DNA from: Evansella sp. AB-P1
GTDB taxonomy: Bacteria > Bacillota > Bacilli > Bacillales > Salisediminibacteriaceae
Direction: 5' to 3'
Assembly: GCF_029688925.1 (NCBI RefSeq)
Contig: NZ_JARUKY010000030.1
Coordinates: 1-46,770 of the forward strand
Length of the DNA stretch: 46,770 nucleotides
In this document: positions 27,098 to 36,830 of the stretch, piece after piece
Numbering within the stretch: position 1 is the stretch's first letter
Layout: each line of letters begins with the position of its first letter
The notes under the pieces: model-generated
What the model saw: the letters and a program-made list of their open reading frames with translations, nothing else
Told to the model about the DNA's origin: nothing
Database searches by the model: none
Position numbers and translations under genes: made by a program

Positions 27098-30000
27098 GTG
27101 AGAGGGTTTATGGAACAAGTATATAATGGGGATGATGTAACAAGTATTATTGAAGGTATTGAGGCTAACTTATCTGAACAGATGGTCTCAGGCTTAGTTG
27201 GTTCAGCTAGGTCTCTTTTACTTGCCACCGTGTTTGAGAAGACAAAAAGATCTCAATTAGTCATAACCCATAATTTATTTCAAGCACAAAAATTATATGA
27301 TGATTTAGCTTCTCTATTAGGTGATGAGAATGTTTATTTATATCCTGTTAACGAATTAATTGCCTCTGAAATTGCTGTAGCAAGTCCAGAGATGAAAGGT
27401 CAACGAATAGAAGCATTAAATCGGTGGGCATCTAAAAAAGACGCAATTATTATTTCACCAATGGCGGGGGTAAGACGATTTTTACCTCCTATTTCATTAT
27501 GGAAGGATTGCCAACTAGATTTTGAGGTAGGAAAAGATATTGACCTACAAAAAATGTTAGAACAACTTGTAAAGATGGGATTCCAAAGAGTAGAAATGGT
27601 TTCAACTCCAGGTGACTTTAGTGTTCGAGGTGGAATAATTGATATTTATCCATTAACAGAAGAAATGCCTCTACGTATAGAACTTTTTGACACGGAAGTA
27701 GATTCTATCCGATTTTTTGATGTGGAGACACAACGTTCCATTGATCAAGTTCAAACTATTAAAATAGGACCAGCAAAAGAGGTTCTATTAAATGAAGAGA
27801 ATTACTTATTAGGAGCAAAGAAACTAGAGAGTGCATTAGGAAATAGCTTAAAAAAAATTAAAGATAAATCAATTAAAGAAAAGATGACTGAGCAAGTAGG
27901 ACAAGAAGTCTACTGGTTAAAGGAAAACACTTCCTTTGATGCTATGTATAAATATGTCTCCCTTTTCTATGAAAAAAGATTTACTTTACTAGACTACATG
28001 CCTGAAAACGGGTCGATTTTCATTGATGAAGTTAGTCGTGTTCAAGAAATGGCAAAGAGTTTAGAAAAAGAGGAAGCTGAATGGCATACAACAATGATTT
28101 CGCAAGGTGCTTCTGTTTCAGACTTAGAATTATCAAGACCTTGGGAAAGCATCATAGAAGAGACAAGTTTCCCGAGACTATATTTAAGTTTATTTTTACG
28201 ACATGTTCCTTCAACAAACCCTAAAAATATAGTAAACATTCAAAGCAAAACGATGCAAAATTTTCACGGACAATTGCACTTACTAAAAAATGAAGTGGAT
28301 CGTTGGAAGGATGCTAACTATTCGATTACCTTTGTCTGTGGTGATAAAGACCGAGCAGAACGGATGAAGAGAACCCTTGATGATTATGATATTGAGGCTT
28401 CTATCGTATCAACTGAAAATCCTCCTTTATCAGGGCAAGCGCAAATTATTACTGGCCAGCTCATGACAGGCTTTGAGCTTCCGATGCAGCGTATGATAAT
28501 CATTACAGAAGAGGAAGTTTTTACAAAGAAAACAAAAAAGCCAAAAAGAAGACAAAAGCTTTCCAATGCAGAACGTATTAAAAGCTACTCGGAGCTTAAA
28601 GTAGGAGACTGGGTTGTACATGTCAATCACGGTATAGGGAAATATTTAGGAATAAAAACGTTAGAAGTGGCTGGTATCCATAAAGATTATATGCATATAT
28701 CCTATGCAGGAAATGATAAACTTTACGTTCCAGTGGAACAAATTGATCAAGTTCAAAAGTATGTAGGGTCCGAGGATAAAGAGCCGAAGCTTTATGCTTT
28801 AGGGGGAAGTGATTGGAAGAAGGTCACGAAAAAGGTACGTTCTTCTGTACAGGATATAGCGGATGATCTGATTAAGCTGTATGCAGAAAGGGAAGCGAGC
28901 AAAGGGTTTGCTTTTTCTAAAGATGGTCCTGAGCAGCAAGAATTTGAATCATCATTTCCTTATGAAGAAACAGAAGACCAAATAAGAGCAATTGAAGAAA
29001 TTAAAGATGATATGGAAAAAGAAAGACCTATGGATCGACTCCTCTGTGGAGATGTTGGGTATGGAAAAACGGAAGTAGCATTGAGGGCAGCTTTTAAAGC
29101 GATAATGGATGAGAAACAAGTAGCAATACTAGTTCCAACTACTATTCTTGCTCAACAGCACTATGAAACCATTAGAGAACGTTTTCAAGATTTTGCTGTA
29201 AACGTTGGTTTATTAAGTCGCTTTCGTACTAGGAAGGAACAAAAGGAAACGGCAGATGGTTTGAAAAAAGGTGTAGTTGATATAGTAGTGGGAACTCATA
29301 GACTACTCTCTAAAGATATTGAATTTAGTGATTTAGGACTGCTTATCGTTGATGAAGAGCAACGATTTGGTGTTACTCATAAGGAAAAGATTAAGAAACT
29401 AAAAGCGAATGTAGATGTATTAACATTAACAGCAACTCCTATACCACGTACCCTCCATATGTCTATGCTAGGTGTAAGGGATTTGTCTGTAATTGAAACA
29501 CCTCCTGAAAACCGATTTCCGGTGCAAACGTATGTGGTAGAGCATAATGATTCTTTAGTTAGAGAAGCAATTGAAAGGGAAATGAGTCGAGGAGGACAGG
29601 TATTTTATTTATATAATCGAGTGGAAGATATTGAAACAATAGCAGATAAAATAACGATGCTTGTCCCAGATGCAAATGTTCGTTTTGCACATGGTAAAAT
29701 GACAGAAACAGAGCTAGAATCGGTTATGCTAGATTTTCTAGAAGGGGACACCGATGTACTCGTTACGACAACCATAATTGAAACAGGTGTAGATATTCCA
29801 AATGTAAATACGTTAATAATTAACGATGCTGATAAAATGGGACTTTCACAATTGTACCAGCTAAGAGGGCGTGTTGGACGTTCCAACCGAGTTGCTTATG
29901 CTTACTTTACTCATCAACGGGATAAGATTTTAACAGAAATCGCTGAAAAAAGACTACAATCCATTAAAGAATTTACAGAATTAGGTTCTGGCTTTAAAAT

Positions 30001-30658
30001 AGCGATGCGCGATCTATCCATTCGAGGAGCAGGTAATCTTCTTGGAGCAGAGCAGCACGGCTTTATTGCATCTGTAGGTTTTGATTTGTATTCACAAATG
30101 CTAAAAGAGGCTATCGATAATAGGAAAGAAGGATTGAACCCGGCTACAGTGGTTGAGGATAAAAAAGAGATCGAAATAGACATTCAAGTAGATGCCTATA
30201 TTCCTGAAATGTACATTCCTGATTCTAAACAAAAAATCGACATGTATAAACGATTTAAATCCATTGACTCTCAACAGGATATTTTAGAACTAGAAAGTGA
30301 AATGCTTGATCGTTTTGGGGATTATCCGAAAGAGGTTCGCTACTTAATACAAGTTGCAAAAATTAAACAATATGGAAAACAGGAAGGTATAGATTCCATC
30401 AATGAAAAAAATAAGGAATGTAAAATCATAGTAGGACAAGAAACGACAGATCTTATTGATGGATCTAAATTATTTTCATTAGTAAACGGAATTTCAAATA
30501 AGCTAAATTTATCCATGACCGGTGACCAGATTACCATTCATATAAAAAGAAAAACACTATCTGATGGAGAATATTTATCATTGCTAGAAGAAGTTCTTTC
30601 GAAGCTAGATGAAGTTCAAAAGGATTTTTCAGAGGAAAGTAAACAAGCGTATATGTAA
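27098..30658 (+). CDS. mfd: Transcription-repair coupling factor Mfd
   Basis: Mfd displaces RNA polymerase stalled at DNA lesions and recruits UvrA. The 1186-residue protein has an N-terminal UvrB-like region (SGLVGSARSLLLA, then DFSVRGGIIDIYP), an RNA-polymerase interaction domain (about 495-560, LKVGDWVVHVNHGIGKYLGI), a superfamily 2 translocase with GDVGYGKTE (about 650) and DEEQ (about 751), QLRGRVGRSNR, and a C-terminal TRCF domain. GTG 27098, with GAGGGGGG 6 nt upstream, is preferred over an upstream ATG at 27044, which lies just past the fin terminator without a binding site. Confidence 0.97.
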   Translation: MRGFMEQVYNGDDVTSIIEGIEANLSEQMVSGLVGSARSLLLATVFEKTKRSQLVITHNLFQAQKLYDDLASLLGDENVYLYPVNELIASEIAVASPEMKGQRIEALNRWASKKDAIIISPMAGVRRFLPPISLWKDCQLDFEVGKDIDLQKMLEQLVKMGFQRVEMVSTPGDFSVRGGIIDIYPLTEEMPLRIELFDTEVDSIRFFDVETQRSIDQVQTIKIGPAKEVLLNEENYLLGAKKLESALGNSLKKIKDKSIKEKMTEQVGQEVYWLKENTSFDAMYKYVSLFYEKRFTLLDYMPENGSIFIDEVSRVQEMAKSLEKEEAEWHTTMISQGASVSDLELSRPWESIIEETSFPRLYLSLFLRHVPSTNPKNIVNIQSKTMQNFHGQLHLLKNEVDRWKDANYSITFVCGDKDRAERMKRTLDDYDIEASIVSTENPPLSGQAQIITGQLMTGFELPMQRMIIITEEEVFTKKTKKPKRRQKLSNAERIKSYSELKVGDWVVHVNHGIGKYLGIKTLEVAGIHKDYMHISYAGNDKLYVPVEQIDQVQKYVGSEDKEPKLYALGGSDWKKVTKKVRSSVQDIADDLIKLYAEREASKGFAFSKDGPEQQEFESSFPYEETEDQIRAIEEIKDDMEKERPMDRLLCGDVGYGKTEVALRAAFKAIMDEKQVAILVPTTILAQQHYETIRERFQDFAVNVGLLSRFRTRKEQKETADGLKKGVVDIVVGTHRLLSKDIEFSDLGLLIVDEEQRFGVTHKEKIKKLKANVDVLTLTATPIPRTLHMSMLGVRDLSVIETPPENRFPVQTYVVEHNDSLVREAIEREMSRGGQVFYLYNRVEDIETIADKITMLVPDANVRFAHGKMTETELESVMLDFLEGDTDVLVTTTIIETGVDIPNVNTLIINDADKMGLSQLYQLRGRVGRSNRVAYAYFTHQRDKILTEIAEKRLQSIKEFTELGSGFKIAMRDLSIRGAGNLLGAEQHGFIASVGFDLYSQMLKEAIDNRKEGLNPATVVEDKKEIEIDIQVDAYIPEMYIPDSKQKIDMYKRFKSIDSQQDILELESEMLDRFGDYPKEVRYLIQVAKIKQYGKQEGIDSINEKNKECKIIVGQETTDLIDGSKLFSLVNGISNKLNLSMTGDQITIHIKRKTLSDGEYLSLLEEVLSKLDEVQKDFSEESKQAYM

Positions 30659-30668
30659 ATTATTTAGG

Positions 30669-30698
30669 TGAACCGGGCATTAGCTCGGTTCATTTTTA
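30669..30698 (+). terminator. Terminator after mfd
   Basis: TGAACCG (30669-30675) pairs with CGGTTCA (30686-30692), extended by an inner GC pair, and is followed by T5. Confidence 0.85.
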
Positions 30699-30702
30699 TA
30701 GA

Positions 30703-30814
30703 CTACCCTGAAAATACGCGGTATAAAAGTTCAACGAAGTATAGACAAATATGCTTATTTTCATCCCCCATGGTGCAAATCTCCACTTGCATGAGAGGTC
30801 TCCCCTGAAAATAG
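30703..30814 (-). repeat. Right-arm copies of the dispersed repeat
   Basis: ACTACCCTGAAAATAC (30703-30718) and then ATTTTCATCCCCCATGGTGC, GCAAATCTCCACTTGCAT, CCCCTGAAAATAG (to 30814) form two arm ends in the same orientation, close to the mfd terminator. From 30815 to 31059 I see AT-rich DNA with no gene. Confidence 0.7.
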
Positions 30815-31059
30815 ATAAACTATTATAAAGATAAACAAATCATTCGTTCCATCCCACTTCGCTTTTACCACAAGGGTTTAAAACCGTATTCATTTTGATT
30901 TTTCTTATCATTTCTTAGGTAAATAACAAATTTATTCAACAAATGGTGAATAGTTCTTTTTTTTCGTTTAATAATAAAGACAAGATTCAGCTAACTAAAT
31001 TGAATACTTGCACGCAAGCATCGACGTGAATACAACAAGGAAAGTGAGGCAACGTAAGT

Positions 31060-31599
31060 ATGAAAGCAACTGGAATTGTTAGACGTATTGATGATTTAGG
31101 ACGTGTGGTTATTCCGAAAGAAATTCGCCGCACATTAAGAATTCGTGAAGGTGATCCATTAGAGATATTTGTGGATCGTGATGGAGAAGTTATTTTAAAG
31201 AAGTACTCTCCTATTTCTGAATTAGGTGATTTTGCTAAGGAATATGCAGATGCATTATATGATAGCTTAAACCATACTGTTTTAATTGCAGACCGTGATA
31301 CATATATTGCGGTTGCAGGAGGGTCTAAAAAGGAATACCAAAATAAAGGTATTGGTGAACTTGTAGAATCTGCAATGAGTGAACGGAAAACCATGATTGA
31401 GGGACAAGCTGGTGAATATCACTTGGCTGGAGATTCAAAGGAGCAAGTGAATGGGTATTGTATTGCTCCAATCATAGCAAATGGTGATCCTATTGGAGCT
31501 GTTATTTTAATTGCAAAAGATGGGACAGGCATGGGCGATGTGGAAAAGAAGCTAGCTGAAACTGCAGCTGGATTTTTAGCTAGACAAATGGAACAATAA
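31060..31599 (+). CDS. spoVT: Stage V sporulation regulator SpoVT
   Basis: SpoVT adjusts sigma-G-dependent transcription in the forespore and influences germination. The 179-residue protein (B. subtilis 178) has an AbrB-type swapped-hairpin DNA-binding domain (residues 1-53, MKATGIVRRIDDLGRVVIP) joined to a GAF domain (about 56-178) whose ligand is unknown. GTGAGG lies rather far (12 nt) upstream of the ATG. Upstream is GAATA near 31003 but no good sigma-G -10 at the required spacing, so the promoter is unassigned. Confidence 0.96.
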   Translation: MKATGIVRRIDDLGRVVIPKEIRRTLRIREGDPLEIFVDRDGEVILKKYSPISELGDFAKEYADALYDSLNHTVLIADRDTYIAVAGGSKKEYQNKGIGELVESAMSERKTMIEGQAGEYHLAGDSKEQVNGYCIAPIIANGDPIGAVILIAKDGTGMGDVEKKLAETAAGFLARQMEQ

Positions 31600-31620
31600 A
31601 TTTATACATTATTTAGTTGT

Positions 31621-31664
31621 AAACACATGTGATCCTTTAAGCAGGAATTCACATGTGTTTTTTA
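31621..31664 (+). terminator. Terminator after spoVT
   Basis: AAACACATGTGA (31621-31632) pairs perfectly with TCACATGTGTTT (31649-31660) around a 16-nt loop, followed by T residues. Confidence 0.87.
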
Positions 31665-31692
31665 AATGGATTTTTTCAAAGATATAAATGGA

Positions 31693-31850
31693 TTACCTTG
31701 AAAATAAATGGCTTCAGTAGTGAAATGCTGTACTACAGTACGAGCATCCCCTTCTCGATTTCACTACGAGCTTTCTCGACGTAGATGAATCCAAAGCAAT
31801 ACTAGTAGAGGGCTGAGGAGTTATCGGCGGAGCCTTGTGCTTTTCTTACA
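31693..31850 (+). repeat. Left-module copy of the dispersed repeat, mosaic end
   Basis: The segment has TACCTTGAAAATAAATGGC, CTTCAGTAGTGAAATGC, ACAGTACGAGCATCCCC, CTTTCTCGACG and GAGGGCTGAGGAG, then CCTTGTGCTTTTCTTA. The last piece resembles the element at 37661. It fills the 364-nt gap between spoVT and yabM. A TATAAT (31918-31923) just before yabM lacks a good -35. Confidence 0.7.
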
Positions 31851-31963
31851 TGGAGGAATAAATGGAGTATTTATTATGTAAGCAAACTCAAATTCAAACA
31901 ATGGAGTAAACGTATGCTATAATGGCTAAGATTAATTATGTACAGTACAGGAGAGATCCAAGG

Positions 31964-33571
31964 ATGAAAGAGGACAAAGTGCTAACTAGTTCGTGGATAA
32001 AGGGAGCTTTGTATTTATCCATTGCAACTTTTATTGTTAAAGCATTAAGTGCATTATACAAAGTCCCTTATCAGAATATGACAGGTGATGTAGGGTATTA
32101 TGTTTATCAGCAAGTCTATCCTTTGTATGGTATTGTATTTGTTTTAGGAACATATGGATACCCACTAGTCCTATCTAAAATGTTAGCTGAAGACAATGAG
32201 AAAGGATCTTTCGATGATAGACAGGGACGAATGGATCGAATGATCGTTCTTTTTTTATTTATGCTTATATTTAACGGTATCGCTGGTATATTATTTATAG
32301 TATTTGCAACACCTATTGCTTTACTAATGGGAGATGTTCAACTATCCCAACCAATACGCTGGCTAGGATTACCCTTTTTCTTAATACCTTTCTTAGCTCT
32401 AGGTAGAGGGTATTTTCAGAGCACGAAAAACATGCTACCAACCGCTTTCTCTCAAGTAAGTGAACAAATGGTACGAATTATTGCCATTTTACTTATTGCT
32501 GCATGGGCAATGGGGAAAAATGATCCTTATCTAGCTGGAACGTCAGCTGGAATAGGTGCTTTACTAGGAAGTTTATTTGGAATTATTGTCATGCTTCTAT
32601 TTTGGAGAAAAGAATATAATAGAAGGGGAAATAAATTATCAATTAAGAATTTTAAACTCCCTCATCATTGGATAAGAGATGGAAAAAGCTTTTTTATTTC
32701 AAGCTTTCTTGTGTCTGTAAGTGCAATGGCATTAATCATTTTTCAATTTATTGATTCTTTTTCTATTTACAGGTTATTAATATATGGTGGAATTCGTTCT
32801 GAAGAAGCGGCTGTTTTAAAAGGGATTTACGATCGTGGTTGGCCAATGATTCAACTAGGTGCAACAGTAACAACAGTCTTTTCTTATGCTCTCATACCTT
32901 ACATGGTGAAAGCATATGCAGGAAATGAAAAGAGTAAGCTACAAGAATATGTTAGTCAATCGATCAAGGTTTGTCTTGTTTTTGGTGGGGCCGCTAGTAT
33001 TGGCTTAATAGCAATTATGAAATACTTGAATCCTATGCTCTTCACAGACCAGTCTGGAACATTAGCATTACAAATGTTAGCTTCTACAGTTTTATCAGGT
33101 GCGCTATTTATGACAGTTGCAGCGTTATTACATTCAGTAGGGAAAGCTCGTTACTCTGTATTTCTGTTGGTGATTGGTCTTGGAATAAAAGTGCTAGGAA
33201 ATGTTGTTTCTATCCCTAGATTTGGTATTGAAGGGGCAGCATTCTCCTCATCTTTTAGCTTTTTGATTATGGCAGTAATTTCACTTGTACTACTTTATAA
33301 GTGGAATCTTATAAAACATATACATGGTTTATTTTATGGGAAATGGATATTATCACTTGTTGGGTTAGTTGTTTCTGTGTGGTTAATTCAACAAGGGATG
33401 TTAATGATACTACAGTTTGAACAACGAATGATTGACACAATCGTTGCTTTTGGTGGTGCTATGCTTGGGGCTTTTATCTTTTTGGTTATTATATGGAAAT
33501 TAAAGTTATTTACTAAGTCTGAATGGGAGAGCCTACCAAAGATTTCAAAGCTTCTTCCATACAAATCTTGA
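31964..33571 (+). CDS. yabM: Polysaccharide/lipid flippase-type membrane protein YabM (MOP superfamily)
   Basis: The 535-residue integral membrane protein has about 14 hydrophobic segments and belongs to the PST/SpoVB-like branch of the MOP flippases, alongside MurJ/SpoVB. The start of the hydrophobic core (GALYLSIATFIVKALSALYK) and the KVPYQNMTGDVGYYVYQQVYP segment are typical. It may flip a wall or glycan lipid intermediate; B. subtilis YabM (about 532 residues) has no proven substrate. ATG 31964 is chosen because AGGAGAG lies 8 nt upstream. The ATG at 31922 overlaps a TATAAT and is probably promoter DNA. Confidence 0.9.
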   Translation: MKEDKVLTSSWIKGALYLSIATFIVKALSALYKVPYQNMTGDVGYYVYQQVYPLYGIVFVLGTYGYPLVLSKMLAEDNEKGSFDDRQGRMDRMIVLFLFMLIFNGIAGILFIVFATPIALLMGDVQLSQPIRWLGLPFFLIPFLALGRGYFQSTKNMLPTAFSQVSEQMVRIIAILLIAAWAMGKNDPYLAGTSAGIGALLGSLFGIIVMLLFWRKEYNRRGNKLSIKNFKLPHHWIRDGKSFFISSFLVSVSAMALIIFQFIDSFSIYRLLIYGGIRSEEAAVLKGIYDRGWPMIQLGATVTTVFSYALIPYMVKAYAGNEKSKLQEYVSQSIKVCLVFGGAASIGLIAIMKYLNPMLFTDQSGTLALQMLASTVLSGALFMTVAALLHSVGKARYSVFLLVIGLGIKVLGNVVSIPRFGIEGAAFSSSFSFLIMAVISLVLLYKWNLIKHIHGLFYGKWILSLVGLVVSVWLIQQGMLMILQFEQRMIDTIVAFGGAMLGAFIFLVIIWKLKLFTKSEWESLPKISKLLPYKS

Positions 33572-33593
33572 AAGGAAAAGGATTGTGGTAATA

Positions 33594-35066
33594 ATGAATA
33601 GGGAAATTACAATCGTAGGTTTAGGTGCTGGTGATTTAAATCAGCTTCCTATGGGTATATATCGAAAATTGAAAGAAGCATCCACAATTTTTGTAAGAAC
33701 AATGGATCATCCTGTAATTGAACAATTAGAACAGGAGGGGCATTCCTTTTCTAGCTTCGATTATGTGTATGAATCTTATGATGCATTTGAAGCTGTATAT
33801 AAAGAGATTTGTGAGAGGCTGTTGGAGTTAGCTGAGGATGGGCCAATGGTCTATGCAGTTCCAGGTCATCCCTTAGTAGCAGAGTCAACTGTAGAAACGC
33901 TATTAGAGTGGGAAAAACAAGATAGAGTGTCATTACATATTATTGGTGGACAGAGTTTTTTAGACCCTATGTTTGCAGCTCTAAAAATCGATCCAATCGA
34001 TGGATTTCAACTATTAGATGGTACGCAACTTCGACGAGAGATGATACAAATTCGACAGCACGTCATTATTGCACAAGTTTACGATAGTTTTATTGCTTCT
34101 GAAGTAAAACTAACACTTATGGAGAAATACCCTGATGATTATGTTGTGTTCATCGTTACTGCTGTTGGTAGTGAAAAGGAATCGATACAACCAGTAAAGC
34201 TATATGAATTAGATCGATTAACTACATTGAACAACTTAACGGCTATTTATGTTCCACCTGTAAAAGAAGAAACGCATCTCTACCGAGACTTTGATATGCT
34301 TCGACATGTAATCGCTGAATTAAGAGGTCCAAATGGATGTCCTTGGGATAAAGCTCAAACACATGTATCGTTAAAAAAGTATTTAATTGAGGAAGCTTAT
34401 GAAGTACTTGAAGCAATTGATGAAATGGAAGAAGACCACTTAGTTGAGGAATTAGGGGATGTTTTTCTTCAAGTATTGCTTCATGCACAAATTGGTGAGG
34501 ATGATGGTTTATTTTCTATAGAAGATATAATTGAAGGATTAACGGAGAAAATGATTCGTAGGCATCCACATGTATTTGGGGATGCGACGGCAAATGACCC
34601 AGATAAAGTAGTTACTCAATGGGAAGACATCAAGAAGCAAGAAAAGGCAGGTAATGAAAAAGAAGATAGAAACTCTTCCATTCTCTCGTCCATCCCTCAA
34701 GGGCTGCCGAGCTTATTAAAAGCATTAAAGATTCAAAAGAAGGTAGCAAGGGTTGGTTTTGATTGGGGAGAAGAAGCACCAATGTGGATGAAGCTTCAAG
34801 AAGAAATATCAGAATGGTTTCAAGCATTAAAAGAGGGAAATAGTGAAGAGGCGGCGAAAGAATTAGGGGACGTATTATTTGCCTTTGTTAATATTGCTCG
34901 TTTCCATGACATAGATCCTGAAGAAGCTTTGAGACAAACAAATGAAAAATTCATTCGTCGTTTTCAGTACATTGAGAAAGAGCTTAGGGGTCAAGGGGAA
35001 AAGTTAGATGATCAAACTCTAGATACGTTAGATGCCTTATGGAATGAAGCAAAAACAAAGGAATAG
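33594..35066 (+). CDS. yabN: YabN: tetrapyrrole methylase-like and MazG nucleotide pyrophosphohydrolase fusion
   Basis: The 490-residue protein joins an N-terminal SAM-dependent tetrapyrrole-methylase-fold domain (about 1-220; ITIVGLGAGD, YAVPGHPLVAE, GGQSFLD) to two MazG-type segments (about 245-490; GPNGCPWDKAQTH, EEAYEVLEAI, EELGDVFLQVLLH, RRHPHVFGD). The MazG part is expected to hydrolyse NTPs to NMP and PPi, cleaning nucleotide pools. The methylase substrate is unknown. Start codons GTG 33585 and ATG 33594 are both possible; the latter fits the family start better. Confidence 0.95.
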   Translation: MNREITIVGLGAGDLNQLPMGIYRKLKEASTIFVRTMDHPVIEQLEQEGHSFSSFDYVYESYDAFEAVYKEICERLLELAEDGPMVYAVPGHPLVAESTVETLLEWEKQDRVSLHIIGGQSFLDPMFAALKIDPIDGFQLLDGTQLRREMIQIRQHVIIAQVYDSFIASEVKLTLMEKYPDDYVVFIVTAVGSEKESIQPVKLYELDRLTTLNNLTAIYVPPVKEETHLYRDFDMLRHVIAELRGPNGCPWDKAQTHVSLKKYLIEEAYEVLEAIDEMEEDHLVEELGDVFLQVLLHAQIGEDDGLFSIEDIIEGLTEKMIRRHPHVFGDATANDPDKVVTQWEDIKKQEKAGNEKEDRNSSILSSIPQGLPSLLKALKIQKKVARVGFDWGEEAPMWMKLQEEISEWFQALKEGNSEEAAKELGDVLFAFVNIARFHDIDPEEALRQTNEKFIRRFQYIEKELRGQGEKLDDQTLDTLDALWNEAKTKE

Positions 35067-35088
35067 TTGTTAAAGGGGAGTATACAAA

Positions 35089-35349
35089 ATGAGACTAGAT
35101 AAATTTTTAAAGGTTTCACGTTTAATTAAAAGACGGACGATGGCAAAGGAGGTTTCTGACCAAGGACGGGTTGAGGTAAATGGTCAAACAGCTAAAGCTG
35201 GAACGAATGTAAAAGTAGGAGATGAAATTGGCATTAAATTAGGTCAGAAAAAAATTGTCGTCCGAGTAGAACGTATAGAGGAAATGATGAGGAAAGACGA
35301 AGCAAATAGTTTATATTCACTATTAAAGGAAGAACGACTTGATGATTGA
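35089..35349 (+). CDS. rqcP: S4-domain ribosome quality control protein RqcP (YabO)
   Basis: The 86-residue S4 RNA-binding protein is related to Hsp15. The S4 motif spans MRLDKFLKVSRLIKRRTMAK to GRVEVNGQTAKAGTNVKVGD. In B. subtilis RqcP acts with RqcH on obstructed 50S subunits to allow alanine tailing of stalled chains. AGGGGAG precedes the ATG, 22 nt after yabN, so it is in the yabM-yabN-yabO transcript. Confidence 0.95.
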   Translation: MRLDKFLKVSRLIKRRTMAKEVSDQGRVEVNGQTAKAGTNVKVGDEIGIKLGQKKIVVRVERIEEMMRKDEANSLYSLLKEERLDD

Positions 35350-35397
35350 GTATGAAATTAAACCCATGCAAGAATAAAATAATATAAGAGGCTTGTT

Positions 35398-35425
35398 CTA
35401 ATCTTTTTTCCTAGCTCATACATAT
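35398..35425 (+). promoter_or_regulatory. Candidate sigma-E promoter of yabPQ
   Basis: CATACATAT (35417-35425) fits the sigma-E -10 pattern; a weak -35-like CTAATC (35398-35403) lies 13 bp upstream. yabP-yabQ are sigma-E genes in B. subtilis, which motivates the call. Confidence 0.35.
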
Positions 35426-35456
35426 TAGCAAAGGTTGTTTGAGGAGGGAAAATAAG

Positions 35457-35768
35457 ATGGAGCATTCCTATGGCTATACAACGAATGGACAAGGTGGTAG
35501 AAAACCAGGAGACCATCAAATAACAATGCGTGGACGAAAGATTTTAGACATAACTGGGGTAAAGCAAGTAGAAAGCTTTGATAATGAAGAGTTCTTACTT
35601 GAGACAGATATGGGGTTTCTTTCTATACGTGGTCAACATCTTCAAATGAAAAATTTAGATGTTGAACAAGGAAATGTTTCAATTCAAGGACGAGTAGATG
35701 ATTTAGTGTACTTGGATGAACACCATAGCGGTAAATCTAAAGGCTTGTTTGGGAAGTTGTTCAAGTGA
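35457..35768 (+). CDS. yabP: Sporulation protein YabP
   Basis: The 103-residue protein has the YabP/YqfC fold core: HQITMRGRKILDITGVKQVE, FLLETDMGFLSIRGQHLQM, VSIQGRVDDLVYL. It is required for spore formation in B. subtilis (mother cell, sigma-E) with no known biochemistry. ATG 35457 has GAGGAGGG (35441-35448) 8 nt upstream. Its stop overlaps the GTG start of yabQ, so the two are coupled. Confidence 0.93.
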   Translation: MEHSYGYTTNGQGGRKPGDHQITMRGRKILDITGVKQVESFDNEEFLLETDMGFLSIRGQHLQMKNLDVEQGNVSIQGRVDDLVYLDEHHSGKSKGLFGKLFK

Positions 35769-36361
35769 CACTAGAAGTACAGTTCTTATCAATGCTAGCA
35801 AGTGTTGGAGTAGGAATATGGTTCGGGGCTTCCTTTGACACATATAAACGCTTTATAGGGAGTCCCCAGCGTTTTCGCTGGACTTTATTAGTAAATGATA
35901 TCTTATTTTGGTTAGTACAAGCACTTATCTTTTTCTATGTACTTCTCCAGGTTAACCAAGGTGAGGTTCGTTTTTATTTGTTTTTAGCGGTGTTACTAGG
36001 GTATTCCATTTACCGTTCATTATTTGAAAAAATTTATCTTCGAATTCTTGAATGGATGATCCATTTTACTGTTAAAACATATAACATCATTGCTAACGCG
36101 ATAAAAGTCCTAGTAATCAATCCAATAAAATGGTTATTGAAAGTCCTCCTAAGCTTGAGTATGATATTACTAACAACAATTTGGAGAATTATCTATATTT
36201 TATTTAGAATTATCATCTTTCCAGTTCGTTGGATTGCTAATAAATATGTCCAAGCCTATGGTAATCCTTTAGAATCCTTTATTAACAGACTAAAAAGAGT
36301 AGTAAATAATGTGAAAAAACAGTGTAGAAAAATAGTTAATAAATTTAGTGGGAAGAGGTGA
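35765..36361 (+). CDS. yabQ: Spore cortex biosynthesis membrane protein YabQ
   Basis: The 198-residue integral membrane protein has hydrophobic segments near residues 5-25, 42-63, 68-86, and a long hydrophobic stretch at about 110-160, with a basic C-terminal tail. YabQ localises to the outer forespore membrane and is needed for cortex formation. The start is GTG 35765 (GTGA overlap with yabP); no strong binding site is seen, consistent with coupled translation. Confidence 0.92.
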   Translation: MTLEVQFLSMLASVGVGIWFGASFDTYKRFIGSPQRFRWTLLVNDILFWLVQALIFFYVLLQVNQGEVRFYLFLAVLLGYSIYRSLFEKIYLRILEWMIHFTVKTYNIIANAIKVLVINPIKWLLKVLLSLSMILLTTIWRIIYILFRIIIFPVRWIANKYVQAYGNPLESFINRLKRVVNNVKKQCRKIVNKFSGKR

Positions 36362-36367
36362 AGTCAT

Positions 36368-36754
36368 ATGAATAGTAATCAGAAGGGGAATGTAAAGCGG
36401 CTTACTACAGAATATATGGAAAAACAAGGACTCCTTCAAGAGCAAAAATTAAAACGGCGTAAAGGTTTAAGAAGACGCTTATCAGTCTATGCTATTGGAT
36501 TTTCAGTGTTTTTTGTTTTAATAGGCATTACGTTAATGAATCAACAAACTGCTATACAAGAACAAAATGTAGAAAAGCAATTGCTAGAAGAAGAGCTACT
36601 ATCCCTTCAAAATAAAGAATCAGATCTTAGAGAAGAAATTGAGCTTCTTCAAGACCCAGAATACATTGCGGAAATTGCTAGAAGAGATTACTATTTGACC
36701 TTTCCCAATGAAACTTTGTTCCAACTTCACCAGTCTTCTACTTCTTCACGTTGA
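36368..36754 (+). CDS. divIC: Cell division protein DivIC (FtsB-like)
   Basis: DivIC forms a divisome complex with FtsL and DivIB at the septum. The 128-residue bitopic protein has a basic cytoplasmic N-terminus (about 1-40, LKRRKGLRRRL), one membrane segment (about 40-58) and an extracytoplasmic leucine-rich coiled coil (about 62-100). The conserved ARRDYYLTFPNE follows. It lies 6 nt after yabQ with GAGGTG upstream. In B. subtilis divIC also follows yabQ but has its own expression. Confidence 0.95.
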   Translation: MNSNQKGNVKRLTTEYMEKQGLLQEQKLKRRKGLRRRLSVYAIGFSVFFVLIGITLMNQQTAIQEQNVEKQLLEEELLSLQNKESDLREEIELLQDPEYIAEIARRDYYLTFPNETLFQLHQSSTSSR

Positions 36755-36830
36755 CATGACTCTTTAGTAATAGGTATAATAAAATAAAATGAATTTTTTT
36801 TTAAGACATTTAAGGAGGAGCATTTTTTTC

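Noticed and set aside
30990-31059. Sigma-G promoter for spoVT
   Set aside because: GAATA is present near 31003, but the sequence 17-18 bp downstream does not match CATnnTA.
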